8,460 nt of DNA from an uncultured Lachnospiraceae bacterium (GTDB lineage Bacteria; Bacillota_A; Clostridia; Lachnospirales; Lachnospiraceae). The position numbers were made by a program, and so were the translations under genes. The DNA is taken from contig CAJUOF010000094.1 of NCBI GenBank assembly GCA_910587905.1, forward strand, positions 1 through 8,460. Direction: 5' to 3'. A model generated the notes under the pieces. That model had not been told where the DNA came from and made no database searches. It saw only the letters and a list, made by a program, of their open reading frames with translations. Shown here piece after piece: positions 1 through 6,368 of the stretch. Positions within the stretch are counted from its first letter, which is position 1; each line of letters starts with the position of its first letter.

Positions 1-19
1 CACGACGCTCTTCCGATCT
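1..19 (+). other. Illumina adapter remnant (5' contig end)
   Basis: CACGACGCTCTTCCGATCT is identical to the 3' end of the Illumina TruSeq universal (P5-side) adapter. It is artificial, not genomic, so biological sequence starts at 20. The reading frame of the following gene happens to be open through it, which would add false residues to an automatic translation. Confidence 0.97.
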
Positions 20-3000
20 GACCTGAACAGCAACGGCAAGATCACCCTCTCCCGGCCGACGACGAAAATGGTCTATAAGAATGGAACCCTGGTGGAGGAA
101 GCGGTCACTGCCACCTCCACCTTCCTCATAAAGCACGAGTGGCCCTGGACCGACGACAAGGTGGCCAAGCCACAACCTTGGACAAAGATGCCGGACACGG
201 TGGTGACGCTGAAGCCTGGCGATACATACAATTATACCGGACTTGCGGCGGGCCGCTACACCATTGAGGATCTGGCCGTGTCCGGCTACAAGATCCAGCT
301 CGGGCCCCGGACGAAGGACGTCCCGGCGGGAAAGACCGGGGAGTTCTACATCAACAGCAAGCCCGGGAAGCTGGTCATTACTGCCGGGGGCACGCAGAAC
401 GATGGCGATCAGCATTATTATACGATCAAGCGGGTCAGCGCCCCGGCCGGTGCGGAGACCTTCGAGGACCGGACCACCCAGGCCGTCGCCTCGGGAGGGC
501 GCTACTCGGTCACAAACCTGCCCCGGGGCAGGTACGAGGTGACGGAGTACACCTTTTCCGGCGCACCCACCAAGTTCAAGGTGAGGGTGCCGAAGACGAC
601 AGAGGACAACAAGTCCGCTAAATTCACAAGCTTTACCGCACAGGGCAAGACGATTACCAGATATTATGTCACCATGGGCGGCGACTATGTGGACGGTTTC
701 CGGTACGGGCCCATGTATAATGCGGCGGGGAGAATGCTTCCTGAGACGAGCCTGTACAATGTGCGCTATATCGCCGATTTCCTTCAGGCGGACGGAACGA
801 CGAAACGCCTGGGCTATAGCGCCTCCAACCGCAAGGGCAATTACTATTACACCTTAAATGATACGATCATCCCGGGAAGCGGAAGTCAGAGACTGGCCTT
901 CGGTGTGGGCGAGACGGCGGCCAACAAAGGCGGATACTGTCTGCTGCGGTGGACCGAGCATACGAGGACCACGAAAACCGAAACCAAAGACTACGACAAT
1001 ATCGATTACACCGCCACCGTGGACGACCGTGGCTGGATGGAGATCACCGCACCGACGGTCACGTCTGCCGATATCGGTGCCGACAGGATCACTTACACCT
1101 ACACGGTCCGGAAGGATGCGGGCGGGCCGGCGGTGGGGACGCTGACGCTGAAACCGGGCGAGACCGGGAAGCTCGAGGGGCTGGAGGCGGGAAGCTACTT
1201 CGTCAGAGAGACGGTGAACCTGGACCAGCCGGACGGCTTCCAGATGGAGATTTCCGGCGATCCCTTCGGCTCCACGGAGGCGGGGACGTCCTTTGACCTG
1301 GTGACGATGGGCGACCGTGCCCTGACCATCACGAAGCCTACGGCTGTCAATGACGGCGGCCGGACCTATACCTTCAAGGTGGAGCGGACCGGAGGAAAAG
1401 AACTGCCCACTCCCTTTACGCCACGGACCGTGACCCTCAAGGCGGGGGAGAGCAGCGGCGGTATCGTCCTCCCGGAGGGCGAATACAAGATTACGCCCAC
1501 GGATGACATGACCGAGGTCTTCCAGCTGACCTGCAGCGACAGTACCCAGGTCCATGCGGAGGTCCCCTCTGCCCAATCGGCCACCGTGACCTTTACAAAT
1601 GTGTTCACGGAGGGAAACTATGGCTACCGCTATGTCCATGAGTATTACCTGAAAAACGGGGACGAAGACAAATACAGCTACGAGGGCTGCAGCCCGGTGA
1701 CGACGGTGGGCGGCCGGGATAACGATCAGGAGACTTATGGCTCTGTCGATGTCACCAAGGAGCCGGCCTTTACCTTCACTGGCGCGGACGGGGAAAAACA
1801 GACCTACTCCTACGCCTATATGCCGGACAACAACGGTTATGGCTATGCGAATGAGGGGAAGACGGCCGGCAGGAGCAGTGTGGACGGTCTGCGCCCTTCG
1901 AACCAGAGTATCGAAAAGCGGACCGGAACACCGATTTCTTACAGTGTGGATGCAACTTTGACCGGGAATAAGTCTATCGGAGTTGACAAGGATAAATCCC
2001 AGATCATCATTCTGCGCTATTTCCGGGTACTGCCACAGAACCAGAAGGGCAGCTATAAGTATGTCCACGTGTATTATCACCGAAACAGGGACGGCACCGT
2101 CGCCTGGGAGGGAACCAGCGACATTCAGGAGGCGACCGGCCAGCTGGGACTGTCCTACCCGGCCAAAAATATTCCGCTGGTGCCGAATTACAGACCGGAA
2201 GGTGAAGACCAGACGTACCATTACGTCCACAACAACCGCCCCACCTGCGGCGTCTTGGCGGACGATCCCCATGACACGAATGCCGCACTGATCGAGGGAA
2301 TGGCCACAAGTAAACCCGACGCACAGCAGCGATACTATCCCAACAGCGACGGCGACAGCGTCGTTGCCACCGAGGACGGCAAGCAGATCATCATCCTGCG
2401 CTATTACCGTGAGGAAGACCCGGTGGTGACCAACGGCACCTACAAGGTCGTCCACGAGTACTATTTCCGGGAAAAGCTGGAGAACCAGGAAGGAGCAGTG
2501 GAGGATTCCGGGAGCGGGGACGGCGGCCTTGCGGAGGAGGCTTTGTCTGAGGAGCCGGAATCCGGCGCCGGCCAGGCTTTGACTGCGGCACCCGTCTCCA
2601 GGCAGGGCGCCGGCGATTCTTCGGATGCCGACCAGTCTGGTATGGATTCCGCTGCCACCTCCACGGAGTCCGGCGCCGCTCCGGCCGAAACCACGCCCGC
2701 AGAGGATGAGAGTGGAAGTAACCCGGCCGAAACCACGCCTGCGGGGGACGAGAGCGGAAGCGTCCCGGCCGATCTTCCCGCCGCCGGGGACGGGAGCGGA
2801 AGCGCTCCGGCCGAGACCATGTCCGCAGAACAGGAGGGCAGAAACGCCCCGGTTGAAACTTCGCCTGCGGGGGCTGAGGGCGGAAGCGCCCCGGTCGAGA
2901 CCACGTCCGCCGGGGACGAGAGCGCAAGCGTTCCGGTCGAGACCACGCCGGCAGAGAGCGAGAGCGGAAGCGCCCCGGCCGAAACCACGCCCGCAGGGGA

Positions 3001-4042
3001 CGAGAGCGCAAGTAGCCCGGCCGAAACACCGTCTGCCGGGGATGAGAGCGGAAGCGCTCCGGCCGAGACCACGTCTGCGGGGGACGAGAGCGGAAGCGCC
3101 CCGGCTGAAATCACGCTTGCCGGGAACCGGAGCGGCGGCAGTCTGGCCGACGCCCGGCTTGCGGAGGACGGGGACGACCGGATCTCGGATGAGATCATGC
3201 CGGCGGAGGGCGATGCCGAGGGAAGCGGGGGAGATTCCTCCTTTGCCGGCACGCTGAGCGGCGGCGACGGGTACGCCTACACCTTCGAGGGCGCACGTAC
3301 CATTGAGACCATCACGGCCCCCTTAGGTTCCCCTCACAGGGGCGATGAGGTGGCCAGACGGAATATCTGGGCACCGGAGGGCACCCAGACCGAGTACGGC
3401 TATCAGTACTTGGATGCGGTCTACGGAAACACCGAGTCGGAAAGCCGTTACAGCCATATGGCCAACATGGAATGGGCCGCCTCCACCCTGGCAGGTGACC
3501 AGATCATCATCCTGCGCTATTACCGTGACGTGGATACTCCGGAGTCTCCCGGTACCGACTATGGCTACCGGGTGGTTCACGAATACTACCTGGAGGATGC
3601 CGGCGGGGGCTGGAGCCTGGAGGGCAGGAGCGAGGTCGGCCGGGAGCCTGGATCCGATGGCCAAAGGTACGACCAGAGTAATGTGGCTAAGCAGCCCGAG
3701 TACGGGGGCAGAACATACACCTACACCGAAGACGCCTACGGCGTCTGGTCCGGAGGGCAGGAGTATGAGCCCGAGACCGGAAAGACCTATGTCACCGCCA
3801 CGGAAAACGGCGAACAGATCATCATCCTGCGCTACGTCCGGAAAGCATCTTCGGAGGAGTCCGGGAAACCGGACGGGCCGGGGAAGTCTCCGACGGGTTC
3901 TTCCGGGACCCGGCCGCATCGGTCCGCCCCGACCGGGGATACGTCGGGCGGCGCCGGTCCTTGGACGGCCCTGGCGGCCGCATCGCTTGGCAGCCTTGTC
4001 ATGCTGCTTTGGAAGCGCAGAACGCAAAAGAGCAAGCCCTGA
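20..4042 (+). CDS. Large repeat-containing cell-wall-anchored surface protein, 5' end missing
   Basis: This is the 3' part of a large surface-protein gene. The frame is already open at 20, so the ATG at 68 is internal, and the signal peptide must lie off the contig. Residues are numbered here from the Met at 68 (1324 aa to the TGA). Residues about 1-500 hold several prealbumin-like (SpaA/Cna-B-like) beta domains, marked by strings such as KPGDTYNYTGLAAGRYTIED (near 49), LPRGRYEVTEY, LKPGETGKLEGLEAGSYFVRE (near 361) and LPEGEYKI (near 473). Four modules starting (Y)xVHxYY and ending QIIILRY follow (516-653, 661-781, 790-1153, 1165-1258). Module 3 is interrupted by a Pro/Ala/Ser/Glu-rich tandem repeat. 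The C-terminus has SAPTGD (1286-1291), a hydrophobic stretch (about 1298-1315) and a KRRTQKSK tail, the layout of a sortase signal but without the LP of LPXTG. An adhesin or wall-structural role is inferred; the ligand is unknown. A terminator-like hairpin follows, so it is probably transcribed separately from the downstream operon. Confidence 0.88.
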   Translation, partial: DLNSNGKITLSRPTTKMVYKNGTLVEEAVTATSTFLIKHEWPWTDDKVAKPQPWTKMPDTVVTLKPGDTYNYTGLAAGRYTIEDLAVSGYKIQLGPRTKDVPAGKTGEFYINSKPGKLVITAGGTQNDGDQHYYTIKRVSAPAGAETFEDRTTQAVASGGRYSVTNLPRGRYEVTEYTFSGAPTKFKVRVPKTTEDNKSAKFTSFTAQGKTITRYYVTMGGDYVDGFRYGPMYNAAGRMLPETSLYNVRYIADFLQADGTTKRLGYSASNRKGNYYYTLNDTIIPGSGSQRLAFGVGETAANKGGYCLLRWTEHTRTTKTETKDYDNIDYTATVDDRGWMEITAPTVTSADIGADRITYTYTVRKDAGGPAVGTLTLKPGETGKLEGLEAGSYFVRETVNLDQPDGFQMEISGDPFGSTEAGTSFDLVTMGDRALTITKPTAVNDGGRTYTFKVERTGGKELPTPFTPRTVTLKAGESSGGIVLPEGEYKITPTDDMTEVFQLTCSDSTQVHAEVPSAQSATVTFTNVFTEGNYGYRYVHEYYLKNGDEDKYSYEGCSPVTTVGGRDNDQETYGSVDVTKEPAFTFTGADGEKQTYSYAYMPDNNGYGYANEGKTAGRSSVDGLRPSNQSIEKRTGTPISYSVDATLTGNKSIGVDKDKSQIIILRYFRVLPQNQKGSYKYVHVYYHRNRDGTVAWEGTSDIQEATGQLGLSYPAKNIPLVPNYRPEGEDQTYHYVHNNRPTCGVLADDPHDTNAALIEGMATSKPDAQQRYYPNSDGDSVVATEDGKQIIILRYYREEDPVVTNGTYKVVHEYYFREKLENQEGAVEDSGSGDGGLAEEALSEEPESGAGQALTAAPVSRQGAGDSSDADQSGMDSAATSTESGAAPAETTPAEDESGSNPAETTPAGDESGSVPADLPAAGDGSGSAPAETMSAEQEGRNAPVETSPAGAEGGSAPVETTSAGDESASVPVETTPAESESGSAPAETTPAGDESASSPAETPSAGDESGSAPAETTSAGDESGSAPAEITLAGNRSGGSLADARLAEDGDDRISDEIMPAEGDAEGSGGDSSFAGTLSGGDGYAYTFEGARTIETITAPLGSPHRGDEVARRNIWAPEGTQTEYGYQYLDAVYGNTESESRYSHMANMEWAASTLAGDQIIILRYYRDVDTPESPGTDYGYRVVHEYYLEDAGGGWSLEGRSEVGREPGSDGQRYDQSNVAKQPEYGGRTYTYTEDAYGVWSGGQEYEPETGKTYVTATENGEQIIILRYVRKASSEESGKPDGPGKSPTGSSGTRPHRSAPTGDTSGGAGPWTALAAASLGSLVMLLWKRRTQKSKP
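1613..2026 (+). repeat. Surface-protein module 1 (residues 516-653)
   Basis: This is the first of four homologous protein modules. It begins GNYGYRYVHEYYLKNG and ends QIIILRYFR, 138 residues in all. A middle block with a Tyr-rich segment (TYSYAYMPDN) corresponds to the TYTYTEDAYG block of module 4. The layout resembles the beta-strand repeats of Gram-positive adhesins; I cannot assign a named domain family with certainty. Confidence 0.75.
2048..2410 (+). repeat. Surface-protein module 2 (residues 661-781)
   Basis: The second module is 121 residues. It begins GSYKYVHVYYHRNRDG and ends QIIILRYYR. The AWEGTSDIQ segment matches SLEGRSEVG of module 4 and SYEGCSPVT of module 1, and TYHYVHNNR matches the Tyr-rich central strand of the other copies. 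Confidence 0.75.
2435..3526 (+). repeat. Surface-protein module 3, split by a low-complexity insert (residues 790-1153)
   Basis: The module begins GTYKVVHEYYFREK (790-803) and resumes as GDGYAYTFEGARTIETI (from about 1066), ending QIIILRYYR. The two halves together are about 102 residues, close to module 4 (94). Between them lie about 262 residues of acidic, Ser/Ala/Pro/Thr-rich sequence, placed where the other modules have only a short turn between the first strand pair and the (F/W)xxEG strand. Confidence 0.75.
2669..3256 (+). repeat. 42-bp tandem repeat, 14 units, encoding SGSAPAETTPAGDE-type units
   Basis: Fourteen consecutive in-frame units of 42 bp (14 residues, 868-1063) lie here. Units 1-11 (2669-3130) follow the consensus S-G-S-A-P-A-E-T-T-P-A-G-D-E with point changes. 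Units 12-14 (3131-3256) are degenerate but keep the period. The encoded stretch is acidic, Pro/Ala/Ser/Thr-rich and predicted to be disordered or extended, and could be glycosylated. Such arrays often change copy number by slippage or recombination; no frameshift is visible. Several other frames are also open here because the array is GC-rich and 42 is a multiple of three. Confidence 0.9.
3560..3841 (+). repeat. Surface-protein module 4 (residues 1165-1258)
   Basis: The fourth and shortest module (94 residues) begins YGYRVVHEYYLEDAGG and ends QIIILRYVR. A Gly/Ser/Pro-rich spacer follows and leads into the wall-sorting signal. It is the most compact copy and the best template for the minimal module. 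Confidence 0.75.
3923..4036 (+). other. C-terminal cell-wall sorting signal (non-canonical PTGD)
   Basis: This stretch encodes SAPTGD (residues 1286-1291), then a Gly-rich turn, a hydrophobic stretch (PWTALAAASLGSLVMLLW) and a positive tail (KRRTQKSK). The order motif, hydrophobic helix, basic tail is that of sortase substrates. The canonical LPXTG is absent: Pro directly precedes Thr-Gly. A second PTG (SPTGSSG, Pro at 1275) sits 13 residues upstream. Cleavage after Thr is an inference by analogy. Confidence 0.7.
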
Positions 4043-4080
4043 GGATGGAAAGCTTCGAGAAGAGCAAGCCTTGAAAATGG
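4028..4080 (+). repeat. Short direct duplication across the stop codon of the surface gene
   Basis: The 21-nt stretch at 4028-4048 (AAGAGCAAGCC followed by CTGAGGATGG) recurs at 4060-4080 (AAGAGCAAGCC followed by TTGAAAATGG), matching at 18 of 21 positions at a 32-nt offset. The first copy contains the TGA stop at 4040-4042. A third, weaker echo (CAAGTTTTGAAAATG) begins at 4081. It looks like a small local duplication that has since drifted. Confidence 0.6.
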
Positions 4081-4122
4081 CAAGTTTTGAAAATGCCCTG
4101 TGACAGGGAGGGTGAACGACAT

Positions 4123-4164
4123 GGTCCCGGGACTTTCTGAGTCTTCTCAGAGGTTCCCGGGACT
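4123..4164 (+). terminator. Terminator-like long hairpin after the surface gene
   Basis: Arms 4123-4141 and 4146-4164 pair over 19 positions around a TCTT loop. There is one mismatch (4133/4154) and three G-T wobbles, and the core is CCCGGGA with TCTGAG/CTCAGA near the loop. It starts 80 nt after the stop codon. The downstream tract (CTTTCCGCTCT) is only moderately T-rich, so termination efficiency is uncertain. The arms also read as a direct repeat of TCCCGGGACTTTC. Confidence 0.6.
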
Positions 4165-4277
4165 TTCCGCTCTAAAAATCACAGTGAGAAAATCGAAAGA
4201 CGGCCATGCCGCAGAGACCGGCCCGGAGGGTGACGGAAAAAACTGCTGAAAATACCGTCGAAATTCTTAAAATATCC

Positions 4278-4312
4278 TTGATAATTAATTGTCTATGGGC
4301 TATAATTATAAT
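4278..4312 (+). promoter_or_regulatory. Sigma-70/SigA-type promoter of the decarboxylase operon
   Basis: TTGATA (4278-4283), a spacer of exactly 17 nt, and TATAAT (4301-4306) form a near-consensus housekeeping promoter. A second TATAAT follows directly at 4307-4312. The region is AT-rich in an otherwise GC-rich window. Transcription would start near 4313, giving a leader of about 113 nt before the ATG at 4427. An imperfect palindrome (4280-4293, GATAATTAATTGTC) overlaps the -35 end and the spacer and could be an operator; no known regulator was recognised. Confidence 0.8.
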
Positions 4313-4341
4313 CGGCAGAAATTGGTTTTACTTTTTATAAA

Positions 4342-4396
4342 TCCGAAAAAAGCGCCGTCGGGAAGGATATTTTACGCATCGGCACGTTTTTCCGGA
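4342..4396 (+). other. Possible leader hairpin
   Basis: The leader segments 4342-4357 (TCCGAAAAAAGCGCCG) and 4380-4396 (CGGCACGTTTTTCCGGA) are largely complementary, with a 22-nt loop and a few mismatches or bulges. The right arm includes five T residues. It lies between the promoter and the first gene, so it could affect mRNA stability or act as a weak attenuator, but no alternative pairing was identified. Confidence 0.35.
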
Positions 4397-4413
4397 TACT
4401 ACGTAATGAAAAT

Positions 4414-4418
4414 GGAGG
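4414..4418 (+). promoter_or_regulatory. Ribosome binding site fixing the carboxyltransferase start
   Basis: GGAGG lies 8 nt before the ATG at 4427. The frame is open further upstream to 4289, but that start lies inside the promoter spacer, and the in-frame ATG at 4406 has no Shine-Dalgarno sequence. The start is therefore 4427. Confidence 0.85.
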
Positions 4419-4426
4419 ACTGCAAA

Positions 4427-5881
4427 ATGAGTAATTTATCTACAGGAAAAGCAAGCGAGAGAATCGCCGGCTTACTGGACGCTCAGAGTTTTGTGGAAAT
4501 CGGGAGCTATGTGACTGCAAGGAGCACCGATTTCAATCTGGCGGACAAGGAAACTCCGGCGGACGGCGTGATTACCGGCTACGGCACCATCGACGAAAAA
4601 TTGGTGTACGTGTACAGTCAGGATGCCTCCGTGCTGGGCGGCTCCATGGGTGAGATGCATGCAAAGAAAATTTCCGCTGTCTATGCCCTGGCCATGAGGA
4701 TGGGCGCCCCCATCATCGGTCTGATCGACTGCGCCGGGCTGAGGCTTCAGGAGGGAACCGACGCCCTCCAGGCTTTCGGCGAGCTTTATAAGAATCAGGC
4801 GGACGCTTCCGGCGTCATCCCGCAGATCACGGCCGTGTTCGGCACCTGCGGCGGCGGCATGGGGATGGTTCCCGCACTGACGGATTTCACCTTTATGGAG
4901 AAGGAGCAGGCGAAGCTGTTTGTGAACGCTCCCAATGCCCTGGACGGAAATACCACTGCCAAGTGCGACACGGCCTCCGCAGCATATCAGAGCGAGAAGG
5001 TCGGCTCCGTGGACGTGGCCGCTTCCGAGGCGGAGCTCTTTGAGGAGATCAAGGCCTTGGTTTCCGTTTTGCCGGCCAACAATGAAGACGACCTGTCCTA
5101 CGGAGAATGTACGGACGATCTGAACCGTGTATGTGAAGGACTGGAAAACTGCACAGGAGATACCTCCATCGCCCTGTCCATGATTTCAGACGACAATTTC
5201 TTCTTTGAGACGAAGAGAGCATATGCGAAGGAGATGGTCACCGGCTTCATCCGCCTGAACGGGAGCACCGTGGGTGCGGTGGCGAACCGCTCGGAGCTCT
5301 GCGACGAGGACGGAAACGTGACGGAGACCTTTGACGGTACCCTGACCAGCGCAGGCTGCGAGAAGGCGGCTGAGTTTGTGGAGTTCTGTGATGCATTCGG
5401 GATTCCCGTTCTGACCCTCACCAACGTAAAGGGCTATAAGGCCAACAAGCACCAGGAGAGAAAGATCGCAAAATCCGCAGCCAAGATGACTTATGCCTTT
5501 GCGGACGCAACCGTGCCCAAGGTCAACGTGATCGTCGGGGAGGCTTACGGCAGCGCATATGTTGCCATGAACAGCAAATCCATCGGCGCCGACATGGTAT
5601 TCGCATGGCCCTCTGCCTCCATCGGCATGATGGACGCTAAGAGTGCGGCCCGGATCATTTACGCCGACGAGATTGAGAAGGCGGAGGATGGCGCCGCTCT
5701 TCTTTCGGAGAAGACGAAGGCTTATGCCGAGCTTCAAGAAAGTGCCCTGTCTGCGGCGAAGAGGGGCTATGTGGACAATATCATCGACGCACAGGATACC
5801 AGAAAATATGTGATCGGGGCCTTCGAGATGCTCTTCACCAAGAGAGACGAGCGTCCCGCAAAGAAGCACGGCACAGTATAA
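4427..5881 (+). CDS. mmdA: Acyl-CoA carboxyltransferase subunit of a biotin-dependent decarboxylase (MmdA/GcdA-like)
   Basis: This encodes 484 aa. It is the cytoplasmic carboxyltransferase that moves CO2 from a CoA thioester (methylmalonyl-CoA, or glutaconyl-CoA in the sister enzyme) to biotin on the carrier protein encoded downstream. Two crotonase-like halves are visible. The N half has GGSMGEMHAKKI (71-82), LIDCAGLRLQEGTDALQAFGE (99-119) and GTCGGGMGMVPALTD (139-153). The C half has EFCDAFGIPVLTL (319-331), MTYAFADATVPKVNVIVGEAYGSAY (354-378) and FAWPSASIGMM (392-402). These align in order with the acyl-CoA carboxylase beta/MmdA family, but key strings differ: DCAGLR for DSGGAR, and KIAKSAAKM where many relatives have GIIRHGAKL. 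It is slightly shorter than typical MmdA (about 510 aa) and well short of GcdA. It is the first gene after the promoter and shares the operon with the delta, biotin carrier and beta subunits. Family placement is firm; the substrate is not, and the symbol is family-level. Confidence 0.85.
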   Translation: MSNLSTGKASERIAGLLDAQSFVEIGSYVTARSTDFNLADKETPADGVITGYGTIDEKLVYVYSQDASVLGGSMGEMHAKKISAVYALAMRMGAPIIGLIDCAGLRLQEGTDALQAFGELYKNQADASGVIPQITAVFGTCGGGMGMVPALTDFTFMEKEQAKLFVNAPNALDGNTTAKCDTASAAYQSEKVGSVDVAASEAELFEEIKALVSVLPANNEDDLSYGECTDDLNRVCEGLENCTGDTSIALSMISDDNFFFETKRAYAKEMVTGFIRLNGSTVGAVANRSELCDEDGNVTETFDGTLTSAGCEKAAEFVEFCDAFGIPVLTLTNVKGYKANKHQERKIAKSAAKMTYAFADATVPKVNVIVGEAYGSAYVAMNSKSIGADMVFAWPSASIGMMDAKSAARIIYADEIEKAEDGAALLSEKTKAYAELQESALSAAKRGYVDNIIDAQDTRKYVIGAFEMLFTKRDERPAKKHGTV

Positions 5882-5882
5882 G

Positions 5883-5933
5883 TATGAAAGCGAGCTTTCA
5901 TATCTACCTTTATGGCAGGTGCAAGACCTGCCA
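5883..5933 (+). other. Two adjacent intercistronic hairpins
   Basis: The 78-nt gap holds two perfect 8-bp stems. TATGAAAG/CTTTCATA (5883-5890 with 5895-5902) closes a CGAG loop, and TGGCAGGT/ACCTGCCA (5913-5920 with 5926-5933) closes a GCAAG loop. Neither is followed by a T-run, so they are probably mRNA stability or processing elements rather than terminators. Confidence 0.7.
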
Positions 5934-5959
5934 AATAGAGGAAAAAATGAGGTGACCAT

Positions 5960-6289
5960 ATGAGCTTAAGCAATGTATTCTTAAATGCTCTTTCCAATAC
6001 CCTGCTGGGTATGGGGACCGTGTTCGTGGTGCTGATCATCATTATTTTCGTGATCATGCTGATGAGCAAGGCGGTTCGTTCCATTGAAGGGAAAGGGAAG
6101 GAAAAGGAAGCGCCTGCGGCGCCCGCACCGGCTCCCGCACAGGCAGCGCCCGTGATAGAAGAAGAGGAGACGGATGATTTAGAACTGGTCGCAGTGATCA
6201 CTGCGGCGGTGGCGGCTTCCATGGGAAGTTCGTCCACGGACGGTTTTGTGGTGCGTTCCATCAAGAGAGCAAAAAACAGAAATTGGTAA
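5960..6289 (+). CDS. OadG-family delta subunit of Na+-translocating decarboxylase
   Basis: This encodes 109 aa. It is a small membrane-anchored subunit that in this enzyme family tethers the soluble carboxyltransferase to the membrane beta subunit and supports assembly. One hydrophobic helix (about 12-36, LLGMGTVFVVLIIIIFVIMLM) is followed by a charged stretch (KGKGKEKE-like, about 42-50), an Ala/Pro-rich linker (about 51-64), an acidic patch (EEEETDD) and the C-terminal segment LVAVITAAVAASMG...VRSIKRAKNRNW. That segment is characteristic of OadG/MmdD-like proteins in Firmicutes. GAGGTGA (5949-5955) lies just before the ATG. It sits between the carboxyltransferase and biotin-carrier genes, as expected for mmdD/oadG. 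The family is clear from architecture and context rather than from catalytic motifs. Confidence 0.85.
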   Translation: MSLSNVFLNALSNTLLGMGTVFVVLIIIIFVIMLMSKAVRSIEGKGKEKEAPAAPAPAPAQAAPVIEEEETDDLELVAVITAAVAASMGSSSTDGFVVRSIKRAKNRNW

Positions 6290-6290
6290 A

Positions 6291-6330
6291 CAGGTATCTT
6301 TCAGGAGGAAACACCCAAGGGGTGTACCTG
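6291..6330 (+). other. Intercistronic nested inverted repeat before the biotin carrier gene
   Basis: CACCC (6312-6316) pairs with GGGTG (6320-6324), and directly outside it CAGGTA (6291-6296) pairs with TACCTG (6325-6330). The left side carries a bulge that contains a Shine-Dalgarno-like CAGGAGG (6302-6308). This would be a compact stem in the mRNA just before the true ribosome site at 6354-6360. Confidence 0.5.
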
Positions 6331-6353
6331 TATGTCCTGAGAAGACGGACAAG

Positions 6354-6360
6354 AAGGAGG
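6354..6360 (+). promoter_or_regulatory. Ribosome binding site fixing the biotin carrier start
   Basis: AAGGAGG lies 8 nt before the ATG at 6369. The frame extends upstream to 6246, overlapping the delta gene, but family length and this site support 6369. Confidence 0.85.
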
Positions 6361-6368
6361 AAACTAGA

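Noticed and set aside
854..2455. 533-codon open frame on the minus strand within the surface gene
   Set aside because: It is the antisense shadow of a GC-rich gene. It repeats strings such as VIAQDDDL that are just the reverse of the QIIILRY motif codons, has no ribosome site of note, and no family features.
2391..3252. Open frames on both strands over the 42-bp array, with Arg/Pro- or Ser/Ala-rich products
   Set aside because: A GC-rich repeat with a period divisible by three stays open in several frames. The plus-strand frame that joins both flanking domains is the real one.
2669..3256. CRISPR-like periodic array
   Set aside because: The 42-bp units are contiguous, in frame and without unique spacers, so this is a protein-coding tandem repeat.
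4232..4259. GACGG...CCGTC inverted repeat upstream of the promoter
   Set aside because: It is only 5 bp with an 18-nt loop, which is expected by chance.
4289..4426. 46-residue N-terminal extension of the carboxyltransferase
   Set aside because: Its start lies between the -35 and -10 boxes of the promoter, and the family-like sequence begins at the ATG at 4427 with a good ribosome site.
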